From an uncultured Bacilli bacterium (GTDB lineage: Bacteria; Bacillota_I; Bacilli_A; RF39; UBA660), in the NCBI GenBank assembly GCA_934101275.1, contig CAKOQM010000025.1, positions 1 through 20,060 on the forward strand: a DNA stretch of 20,060 nucleotides, written 5' to 3'. Below the pieces are notes generated by a model, which did not search any database, was not told the DNA's origin, and worked only from the letters and a program-made list of their open reading frames with translations. Shown here piece by piece: positions 6,181 to 13,346 of this stretch; the stretch's first letter is position 1; the number at the start of each line of letters is the position of its first letter. The translations under genes and the position numbers were made by a program.

Positions 6181-8500
6181 ACATCTCCATTACTAAATCT
6201 TCATTTTTATAGGTGATACCATTTATCGTTAAATAATTTTCGTCATAACCTACTTCATCATTCATTTTATAAATGGCCACATAATCTTTATCATTTGTAT
6301 TTGTAGAACTTATTTCTAATTCATAAGTTTCATTTGGCTCTAAGGCTTCATTTAATTTTAAATAGTAATAATCATTATCTTTTAATTCACTAGCGGAAAT
6401 GGTTTCATCATAAATAATGGTACCGTCTTTTTTCATTGTAAAATGCAGTAAGGAATAATTAACCCTCGAATAAGTTCCAAACATAATGCCAAGTTTCTCT
6501 GTTGTTTTACTTACTTCAATCGTTTCTTTAACCGAATTATTAACAAGGGGCATAAAGCTAATCGTATCATAACAATTATTGTAATATGGAAGCATTCTAT
6601 TTAATTTTCTAGAAGCTTCTTTTAAATAATCGGGATGAACAAAATACAAGCCATCTTTTACAAAAACATAATTCTTAATAATATATTCATTTACTTTTGG
6701 TAAAAACTCTTTAAATGGAACACTCCAAACCGTATTATATGGATAATAAGTAATGACTTTCGAATGACTGTCTTTAATAATTTGTAAATATTCATCTTCA
6801 TAAATATCCGCAAACCAAGGAACCATACTGGCAAAAGGTCCATAAGGAATCTTACCTTCATCAATATACGAAGACGTATCAATATCAACATGCATGATTT
6901 GTTCGTCTTCATTTAAAAGTTTAACGATAGATGTAATTTCTTTTTCTTCTCTTGGCTTTAAAACATTTTGGAAAGCTACGCCTCTTACTTTGACAAATAA
7001 AATAAGGAAAAGACATAAACAAATATTTAATTTTTTCTTATCTAATTTAGATAACATTAAACAAATTCCGATAATCGCTGCCGCAAAAAATGGTAAAGCA
7101 TGAAAATCAGTAAAACCACGATTACCACACATCAAAATATAGAAAAACATTAAGAATGCTAAACTATAATCTTTTTTACTTAACTTATAAGTAAAAATAA
7201 TGACTCCTAAATATAAAATAATATATAAAAGAGAATTTTTATTTAAAGTTAAGAAGCTTGTGATAGATAAGAAAAATCTTGGAAAAGCCTTGATCATAGT
7301 AACTATTGGATTAGAAGAATAACTATTATATTTTGCATAAACTTCTGTATTTAATTGAAAGGCTTGTTTATAACATTCCATAAGACTGCCACTTAGAGCT
7401 AAGTAAAGAACAAATATTCCTACTAAGCCGATACCGACTAAAAGAATGACCTTATATTTTTTAAAGAAATGTTGTAAATAAGAAGAAAGTTTAAATTTAT
7501 TTTCTTGTAAATAAAATTTAATATCTAAGAAAACAAAAGCAAGGACTGCTGCGAAAACGGCTAAGATACTCACAAAACTAGAACCAATACTTAAAACCAT
7601 CATAAGAGGAATAAGAACAAGGGCTAAGGTATCTAATTTTTTATTTTTATAAAACATTAAGATTTCTAAAAATAAAATAACTAAAAATTGACTTACAAAT
7701 TGTTCAGAAATAACAGTTCCTGCCGTGTAATCTGGGAAAGACATATAAAGAGTATAGAAAAAAGGATAAAGGAAAAATGGTAATTTGCCAAATGTTTTAT
7801 GATATCTTAAATACATAAAAACAAAAAGGACACTTAACATTAAATACATGCCAATACGAAAACCTACCACCGAATGAATTCCTAATAAGGCAAAAATAGT
7901 TAGAAAATAATAAGTAAATGGTAAATGTTGTGAAGCAAAATCAAGATAAACTATCTTACCCTTACTAATTAAAGTGGCACCTAACATGACATCCCCTTCA
8001 TCGGTAAAATTAGGTAAATTTTTATAACTTAAAAGTAAACCAAAGGATAAAAGGAAAAGCAAACTTGGTAAAATAAACTTTTTATTTTCTTGCCATATTT
8101 CTTTTAAAGTTACTTTCTTTTCTTTGAAACTAAAATATTTATGACCAAAGAAACTAATAATCGTGGTAATAACAAGATTTAAAAGACCTGCTAAGTAAAC
8201 ATCAATATTTAATTTATTTTTAAAAATATAAAGAGTGGCACAGCCAATTAAATAACTAATTAAATAGACAAAGAAAAACTTAACAATTTCTTTACTGGCT
8301 TTTTCTTTACTTTTAAAAGTAAAAAAACGATTCCAAAGATAACTATGAATAATACCTAAAATAGTAGACATCGTATTCGCGATTAAATAATTAATATGTA
8401 AGCTTAAAAATAAAGCATATAATCCGTAACCTACTAATGTATTTAAAATACCTACCAATAAGAAACGAAATTCTTTTGTTTCAAAAATATTTTTTAACAT
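6158..8500 (-). CDS. GtrA-like flippase domain fused to a GT-C membrane glycosyltransferase
   Basis: About 780 aa. Residues about 10-128 are a GtrA domain with four membrane segments and the typical repeats NRFFTFKSKE and GHKYFSFKEK. GtrA proteins are thought to flip polyprenyl-phosphate sugars. From about 140 comes a large multi-pass GT-C-type part with an early acidic loop motif, NFTDEGDV (164-171), the usual position of catalytic acidic residues. A soluble extracytoplasmic tail of about 250 aa closes the protein. Joining flippase and transferase in one chain suggests that the flipped sugar is handed directly to the outside enzyme. The frame is open 13 codons further upstream, but AGTAGGG lies 5 nt before the ATG at 8500, in the 19-base gap after the previous gene, so that start is chosen. 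It could also be read as YfhO/PMT-like; the exact GT-C family is uncertain. Confidence 0.88.
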   Translation of the reverse strand: MLKNIFETKEFRFLLVGILNTLVGYGLYALFLSLHINYLIANTMSTILGIIHSYLWNRFFTFKSKEKASKEIVKFFFVYLISYLIGCATLYIFKNKLNIDVYLAGLLNLVITTIISFFGHKYFSFKEKKVTLKEIWQENKKFILPSLLFLLSFGLLLSYKNLPNFTDEGDVMLGATLISKGKIVYLDFASQHLPFTYYFLTIFALLGIHSVVGFRIGMYLMLSVLFVFMYLRYHKTFGKLPFFLYPFFYTLYMSFPDYTAGTVISEQFVSQFLVILFLEILMFYKNKKLDTLALVLIPLMMVLSIGSSFVSILAVFAAVLAFVFLDIKFYLQENKFKLSSYLQHFFKKYKVILLVGIGLVGIFVLYLALSGSLMECYKQAFQLNTEVYAKYNSYSSNPIVTMIKAFPRFFLSITSFLTLNKNSLLYIILYLGVIIFTYKLSKKDYSLAFLMFFYILMCGNRGFTDFHALPFFAAAIIGICLMLSKLDKKKLNICLCLFLILFVKVRGVAFQNVLKPREEKEITSIVKLLNEDEQIMHVDIDTSSYIDEGKIPYGPFASMVPWFADIYEDEYLQIIKDSHSKVITYYPYNTVWSVPFKEFLPKVNEYIIKNYVFVKDGLYFVHPDYLKEASRKLNRMLPYYNNCYDTISFMPLVNNSVKETIEVSKTTEKLGIMFGTYSRVNYSLLHFTMKKDGTIIYDETISASELKDNDYYYLKLNEALEPNETYELEISSTNTNDKDYVAIYKMNDEVGYDENYLTINGITYKNEDLVMEMYDEKENN

Positions 8501-8519
8501 ACAAACCCTACTTTCTTTT

Positions 8520-8873
8520 TTATTTATTCCCAAAACCAATTAAGATAATTCCTAATATAACGAGTAAGGAACCAATTAAAGACATCATGCTTAAATTTTC
8601 TTTAAAAACAAAGTGTCCAACAAGTAAAACAATAACTTGGACAATACCATTAACAACTGGAACAATTAAAGATACATCATATTTAACAACTAACTTTTGC
8701 CATAAAAAGAAGCTAATCACATAGCTACAAAGTCCTAAAAATGTCGTGTAACCTACTTGAAAACTAAGTTTATTTTGTAAACTTAAATGTAAACTATCAC
8801 CACCTAATTTCATAAAAGTAATACCAAGTGTTGTACAAATAATATAGATAACAATGATTAAATATTTAAGCAT
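8520..8873 (-). CDS. Small four-helix SMR/EamA-type membrane transporter
   Basis: 117 aa with four hydrophobic helices and a conserved lysine in the first helix region (GITFMKLGG). Size and layout fit the small multidrug resistance / ArnE-ArnF group of the drug/metabolite transporter superfamily. Next to polyprenyl-phosphate glycosyltransferases, such proteins usually act as flippases for lipid-linked sugars rather than as drug pumps. It starts one base after the stop of the DUF2304 gene and is followed 19 bases later by the GtrA fusion, so it is operonic. As a single gene it probably forms a homodimer. Substrate inferred only from context. Confidence 0.85.
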   Translation of the reverse strand: MLKYLIIVIYIICTTLGITFMKLGGDSLHLSLQNKLSFQVGYTTFLGLCSYVISFFLWQKLVVKYDVSLIVPVVNGIVQVIVLLVGHFVFKENLSMMSLIGSLLVILGIILIGFGNK

Positions 8874-8874
8874 A

Positions 8875-9207
8875 CTACTTCCTACTTTCTAATAAAGAAA
8901 TTTCTTGAATTAATATCTTTATTTGATTTTTTTGTTTTGTGACAATAATTGTCAAAATAAAGGTGATGAGTAAAAGTAAACTAATAAGTAAACCTATGAC
9001 AAAATTTGACATGACTTCAAAACCAAGAAAATTATTGAAATATAAAATAATGTCAGGAAATAAGCCTACAAGTAAGATGACTAAAGTAGAAAATAACCAA
9101 AATAAAGAATAACGAACAGATATTTTTTCTTTTCTAATATTGTAAATAATGACAATAAACCAAATAATTGCAAAAACAATTAACGCTACTTTTAATTGCG
9201 TACTCAT
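8875..9207 (-). CDS. DUF2304 membrane protein, GacJ-like partner of the upstream GT2
   Basis: 110 aa with three hydrophobic segments (about 6-24, 36-56, 68-90) and a charged C-terminal tail that may form a short coiled coil (KNQIKILIQEISLLESRK). Length and position match DUF2304. In group A streptococcus the DUF2304 protein GacJ binds the GT2 enzyme GacI and increases its activity in making undecaprenyl-phosphate-GlcNAc. Here the ATG overlaps the TGA of the GT2 gene (ATGA), which suggests coupled translation and a fixed ratio of the two proteins. The partner role is inferred from this pairing. Confidence 0.88.
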   Translation of the reverse strand: MSTQLKVALIVFAIIWFIVIIYNIRKEKISVRYSLFWLFSTLVILLVGLFPDIILYFNNFLGFEVMSNFVIGLLISLLLLITFILTIIVTKQKNQIKILIQEISLLESRK

Positions 9208-9917
9208 TTTTTCACCACCTTCATAACAAGAATTGATAAAACAACATTTACCATATAATAAGCACTTTTTAAAGGCGTTATGGAAGATTTACCTTTTTCA
9301 CGCGCTTTCATTTTAACTGGAACTTCTGTAACTTTGTAACCTCGTTTTAAAACATCCACGGTTGATATTGGTTCAGGATACTCTGTGGGATATTTATCTT
9401 TAAAAAGGGCCATAATTTCTCTATCGATGGCACGAAAACCAGAAGTCGTATCATAAATTTTAACACCTGTTTTACTTTTAATAATAAAGGAAAGAATATT
9501 GATTCCTACCCGTCTCATAAAAGAAGATTTAAAGTTATCATCCTCATCTGTTTTAAAACGAGAACCAATAACCATATTGCATTTGCCATTTATAATAGGA
9601 TCGGCGATAGTTTTCACATAAGAAACATCATGTTGTCCATCTCCATCATATTGAATAGCTATGTCATAGTCATTTAAATAAGCATATTTATATCCTGTTT
9701 GCACAGCTCCTCCAATACCTAAATTTTGAATTAATTTAACATGAGGAATATTATTTTCACATAAAACCTTTTCTGTATTATCTTTACTACCGTCATTTAT
9801 AACAATAACATCATAATTTGTTTTATTTTTTTTATTATAATCAATAATAGATTCATATGTTTTTAAGATATTTTCTTCTTCATTATAAGCTGGAATAACC
9901 AATAAAATTTTCATCAT
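9204..9917 (-). CDS. GT2 polyprenyl-phosphate sugar transferase, GacI-like
   Basis: 237 aa GT-A enzyme of the dolichyl-phosphate-mannose-synthase type: VIPAYNEEEN near the start, NDGS (41-44), metal-binding DGDGQHD (91-97), TTSGFRAIDRE in the acceptor region and a single hydrophobic C-terminus. It lacks the two-helix anchor of its paralogues at 4257 and 5203, which fits its pairing with the small DUF2304 membrane protein that follows. First gene of operon B, with its own promoter. The start is ATGATG; GAGG lies 4 nt before the first and 7 nt before the second, so M2 (9914) is possible. By analogy with GacI the donor could be UDP-GlcNAc, but this is not shown by the sequence. Confidence 0.92.
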   Translation of the reverse strand: MMKILLVIPAYNEEENILKTYESIIDYNKKNKTNYDVIVINDGSKDNTEKVLCENNIPHVKLIQNLGIGGAVQTGYKYAYLNDYDIAIQYDGDGQHDVSYVKTIADPIINGKCNMVIGSRFKTDEDDNFKSSFMRRVGINILSFIIKSKTGVKIYDTTSGFRAIDREIMALFKDKYPTEYPEPISTVDVLKRGYKVTEVPVKMKAREKGKSSITPLKSAYYMVNVVLSILVMKVVKK

Positions 9918-9942
9918 AAAACCTCTTCTTTATTTCTTCTTT

Positions 9943-9971
9943 ATTATATAGGCTATAAGGACAAATTGCAA
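9943..9971 (-). promoter_or_regulatory. Promoter of operon B
   Basis: TTGCAA (9971-9966), 17-bp spacer, TATAAT (9948-9943), about 26 bases before the first ATG. Confidence 0.8.
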
Positions 9972-9988
9972 ATTAAATATGTCTTATT

Positions 9989-10020
9989 AAAAAAGCCAAA
10001 ATCTCTGGAATCTATGACTT
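9989..10020 (-). terminator. Probable weak terminator of the ATPase gene
   Basis: On the minus strand, AAGTCA (10020-10015) can pair with TGGCTT (9998-9993), including one G-U pair, followed by six U (9994-9989). It lies 35 bases after the ATPase stop and before the operon B promoter. The stem is short. Confidence 0.4.
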
Positions 10021-10054
10021 AGCATATTTTCTAAAGAATTTGACTATTTTTTAA

Positions 10055-11317
10055 TTAATTTTTTAAATTACCAATTGATACCACATAAATGCCATCATCT
10101 CGTTTATATGAATAATCGGCTCCTGTTAGTACCATTAAAAATGATGGTTCTCCATATTTTTCAACATCAATTTTTTCTTTGAACTCAGTTAAATTTTGAA
10201 CAGCAGTTGGAATTTCACCCGCTCCTAATTTTATTTCAATAGCACCCCATTTACCATCAGATGTTTCTAAAATACAGTCTACTTCAAAGAAATTTTTATC
10301 TCTATAATATGATAATCTTGCATCCATCGCATCCGCATAAATTTTTAAATCTCTCATACACATATTTTCAAATAAAAAACCAGTAAAATTTAAATCTTTT
10401 ATTAAATCATCTCGTTTTAAACGTAGTGTGGCAATAGCTAGAGATGGATCAACTAATTCTAATTTTGGAGAAGTTCTTAAAGGAGTTTTACTTCTTAAGT
10501 TAAGATTTGTCGCAGGAACATATTCTAAAATATACAGTTTTTCTAAGGTATTTAAATAATCATCTAAAGTTGGTCTTGACATTTCATTTGAAAATTCAGA
10601 TTTAACATCTTCTAAAATAGTTGATTTACTTGTACATGTTGATATATTTCTAGAAAGACTTTTTAAAACAGCGTTCATTTTCAAAGAACTACGTTCAACA
10701 CCATCTACTGTTTGAATTCTTTCTGTTAACAAACTCTTAACATAATCTTCGGCAATTTTATACTTGTTATCACCATCGATATTTAGTGATTCTGGCCAAC
10801 CACCACGTATCATCGCATTCAATAAATTTTCAAAACTAAGTGTAGATACACCCGCTATATCATTACCACTGATAATATCTTTTAATGACACACTCCCATT
10901 TGATTCACCTGATTCATATAATGACATCGGTCTCATTAACAATTTGGTGATTCTACCGGTTCCACTGTGCATAACACTATCTTCGGCTGGTCGTGCTGAA
11001 CCTGTTAAAATATATTGTCCCTTTAATCCTGTATGGTCAACATCCATTCTAATAGAATCCCAAACCACAGGATACATTTGCCACTCATCAAATAGTCTTG
11101 GCTTTTCACCTTCTAAAAATAAAGATGGTTTTGTTTGATTTGTCTTATCATATTGCATTTTTTTATCTGGATCTTGAAACTCAATATAACTCTTAGCAAA
11201 TTGACGGGCGGTGGTTGATTTACCACACCACTTACATCCCTCTATTAAAACTGCTCCCATATATTCCAGTTTATTTTTCAAAGTATTATCCACTATTCTC
11301 GGCATATATTTTTGCAT
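10055..11317 (-). CDS. AAA_14 / DUF4143 ATPase
   Basis: 420 aa. The N-terminal P-loop domain has Walker A GCKWCGKST (27-35), Walker B RLFDEWQ (74-80) and the conserved YILTGSARP (102-110). The second half matches DUF4143: a winged-helix-like stretch (about 210-265), GFLFEN (313-318) and a nuclease-like core with YYRD, EVD (345-347) and EIK (361-363). The last resembles a PD-(D/E)XK site, so it may bind or cut nucleic acid; no family member's role is firmly known to me. These ATPases are common accessory genes in gut bacteria and archaea. It has its own promoter, a strong AAAGGAGGG site 7 nt before the ATG, and probably its own terminator. It therefore stands alone between two polysaccharide operons, which suggests later insertion. 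Confidence 0.93.
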   Translation of the reverse strand: MQKYMPRIVDNTLKNKLEYMGAVLIEGCKWCGKSTTARQFAKSYIEFQDPDKKMQYDKTNQTKPSLFLEGEKPRLFDEWQMYPVVWDSIRMDVDHTGLKGQYILTGSARPAEDSVMHSGTGRITKLLMRPMSLYESGESNGSVSLKDIISGNDIAGVSTLSFENLLNAMIRGGWPESLNIDGDNKYKIAEDYVKSLLTERIQTVDGVERSSLKMNAVLKSLSRNISTCTSKSTILEDVKSEFSNEMSRPTLDDYLNTLEKLYILEYVPATNLNLRSKTPLRTSPKLELVDPSLAIATLRLKRDDLIKDLNFTGFLFENMCMRDLKIYADAMDARLSYYRDKNFFEVDCILETSDGKWGAIEIKLGAGEIPTAVQNLTEFKEKIDVEKYGEPSFLMVLTGADYSYKRDDGIYVVSIGNLKN

Positions 11318-11340
11318 ATGATTGCCCTCCTTTTAAATAA

Positions 11341-11369
11341 ATTATACAATAAATTTTTTAGATTGTTAA
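11341..11369 (-). promoter_or_regulatory. Promoter of the DUF4143 ATPase gene
   Basis: TTAACA (11369-11364), 17-bp spacer, TATAAT (11346-11341). The leader is short and ends in AAAGGAGGG. The repeat array begins 7 bp upstream of the -35 box. Confidence 0.8.
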
Positions 11370-11375
11370 TAGTTA

Positions 11376-11436
11376 TTTTACATTTTGGCTCTATTTCACT
11401 TTACAATTTGGCTGGTTTTCATTTTACATTTTGGCT
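11376..11436. repeat. Three direct repeats with a 23-bp period
   Basis: On the plus strand: TTTTACATTTTGGCT (11376-11390), CTTTACAATTTGGCT (11399-11413), TTTTACATTTTGGCT (11422-11436). Copies 1 and 3 are identical and copy 2 differs at two of 15 bases. The 8-bp spacers share TTTCA at their right ends. The array lies directly upstream of the ATPase -35 box and abuts the terminator of operon A. It may be a binding site for a regulator, or the multi-repeat end of an IS21-type element; no transposase is nearby. Confidence 0.85.
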
Positions 11437-11437
11437 G

Positions 11438-11469
11438 AAAAAAGAATAAGATTTTTAAAACCTTATTCT
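11438..11469 (-). terminator. Terminator of operon A
   Basis: Stem AGAATAAG/CTTATTCT (11469-11462 with 11450-11443), loop of 11 nt, followed by six U (11443-11438, partly from the stem). It starts one base after the stop of the DUF2142 gene. Confidence 0.85.
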
Positions 11470-13332
11470 CTAACAAAAGTAATGAAATAAAACTTCCCAC
11501 ATTGCATAAGTATTTAAACAAAGCATACCTATTACAAGTAAATAGTTTATATTCTTTTCTGTACCTAAATTTTTAATTTTACTAGATGAAGCAAAGATAA
11601 GTGTCGGTACAAAAATAGGTAATAAATAACGCCCTTGAAAACCTAGTACCACACCATAAGAAACTGGTGTAAAACTAATGTATAAAGAACTCATGGATAC
11701 GCCTAAAATTCCTATAATGACTAAAAATAAAATAAAACGATTTTTAAAAGAAATTTTATAAGAACAGGCTGTGACACTTATAAAACATAAAATGAGTAAA
11801 AGCCAAAAATGAATTCCACCTAAACCTATTACATATCCTAGTTGAGAAGTTGCTGAATATAAAAAATCATATAAACTGCTATCTAACGTTTTATATAAAA
11901 CATTAAGATAAGAAAAAGGATGTTTTAAAATGAATTTTATTTGACCTGTAGAATCGACGTTTGAAGAAGCCCACTGCACAATGCCATGTTTAGAAGCATA
12001 AACGTATGTATAACCAAAAAACATTAAAATGATAAAGACAATTAAAAATTTAAAAAACAAAGCACTTTTTTTAGATTTAAATTTTTCATTTGGAAGACAA
12101 AAGATGAGTAATACAAGAGGAAAATAAGCAATCTTAGAAATGAAAGATGAAATATAACATACTGTTAATAAAAGTAACTGTGATAACTTAATTTTTTCTT
12201 TTTGGCTAGCATAATATAAAGTTAAAGCAACCGATAAAATACTCATAGCATTGGTAAACATATCAGCTGAATAAGAACCTGCTTGAAATAACATAAGAGG
12301 AATAAGCCCTCCTACAAAAAATATCTTTTCATATTTTCCTGCTAATTTTATAGCTAAAAAGACTATTAAACTAAAGAAAATCGTGTTAAATAATCTTCCT
12401 AGAATTATTTGCATTGGGAAAGATAAATGCATCATATGCGCTATCAAAATACCTAAGCCACTGATAAGATAACCTCCGAATAAATAAGGTTCTGCTGTAG
12501 AAGGATAGTATTTATTTATTTTTTCACTATTTCCTTTTTCTTTAAGATTTTCAAAGTAATTTAAATAAGAATGGTATGTATTTGGTATAAAGGAATTATA
12601 AGGATCATTTAGTAAAGTATCTACTTTACTTGGCCACATCACTTGTTCTTGTTTATCTAAATTAATGTTAAAAGAAGCAACATTATAAGAACGAATAAAG
12701 TGTTCTTTTTCATCCATAGAATAACCAAAAGGAGTTAAAAAGGCAAACATAGTTCCACAGAATAAAGAAACATAAAGGAAAACATAACTTAAATTTAATG
12801 ATTTCTTTAGTAAAAAAGATTCCCATAAATATAAAAGAGCAAAGAAAACAAAAGTATAGAAACAAAAATAAACGATATTAAAAGTAAAATTATTATGAAC
12901 AGCTACTTCTTTAATATCAATATCTTCTGCTTTTAAGTCTTCGAAGACAAATTTAATGTCTTTAACATCTTTATTAATGTTTAAATAAACTTTACCATCA
13001 TAATATAAATATAAACTTTCTGTTTTTAATAAAGTTTCTTCTCCTTTATCATTGGTTGTCCAAATACTGAATGCTTTTTTTTCATTTGTCTTTAAATTAC
13101 TTTTAAAAGATATTTCTCTTACATAACGATTTAAATCTTTATAAAGAAAGGTAACCCCATCTTCTTCACTTATTTTAGAGGTATTAGAAACAAGATAATC
13201 TCCTTTAAAATCTTTGCTAAAATAGGGAATGTTATGAATGAAGAAAGTAAAAACAAAAGCAAGAAAAAGAGCGAAAAGTAATAAATAGAACCAACTATAT
13301 TTTTTTTCTAAAAGTGGTTTTAATGACTTCAT
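11470..13332 (-). CDS. DUF2142 multi-pass membrane protein, probable GT-C-like glycan modifier
   Basis: 620 aa. A first membrane helix (about 15-33) is followed by an extracytoplasmic beta-rich domain (about 40-145), then about ten further membrane segments. After the third hydrophobic segment comes YSMDEKEHFIRSY (205-217), the acidic/histidine loop typical of DUF2142 and in the position of the catalytic residues of GT-C enzymes. DUF2142 genes often sit in rhamnan and teichoic acid loci of Gram-positives and are thought to add or process extracellular sugar groups using lipid-linked donors. Start ATG with a weak AGAGTGA site, 14 bases after the upstream stop. It is last in operon A. The family is fairly sure; the reaction is inferred. 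Confidence 0.85.
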   Translation of the reverse strand: MKSLKPLLEKKYSWFYLLLFALFLAFVFTFFIHNIPYFSKDFKGDYLVSNTSKISEEDGVTFLYKDLNRYVREISFKSNLKTNEKKAFSIWTTNDKGEETLLKTESLYLYYDGKVYLNINKDVKDIKFVFEDLKAEDIDIKEVAVHNNFTFNIVYFCFYTFVFFALLYLWESFLLKKSLNLSYVFLYVSLFCGTMFAFLTPFGYSMDEKEHFIRSYNVASFNINLDKQEQVMWPSKVDTLLNDPYNSFIPNTYHSYLNYFENLKEKGNSEKINKYYPSTAEPYLFGGYLISGLGILIAHMMHLSFPMQIILGRLFNTIFFSLIVFLAIKLAGKYEKIFFVGGLIPLMLFQAGSYSADMFTNAMSILSVALTLYYASQKEKIKLSQLLLLTVCYISSFISKIAYFPLVLLIFCLPNEKFKSKKSALFFKFLIVFIILMFFGYTYVYASKHGIVQWASSNVDSTGQIKFILKHPFSYLNVLYKTLDSSLYDFLYSATSQLGYVIGLGGIHFWLLLILCFISVTACSYKISFKNRFILFLVIIGILGVSMSSLYISFTPVSYGVVLGFQGRYLLPIFVPTLIFASSSKIKNLGTEKNINYLLVIGMLCLNTYAMWEVLFHYFC

Positions 13333-13346
13333 AGTTTCACTCTTTT

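Noticed and set aside
10764..11138. Plus-strand open frame of 124 codons opposite the ATPase
   Set aside because: It is an antisense shadow of a conserved P-loop domain, without promoter or ribosome binding site.
11376..11436. Short CRISPR array
   Set aside because: Repeats are only 15 bp, spacers are 8 bp and partly alike, and there are no cas genes.
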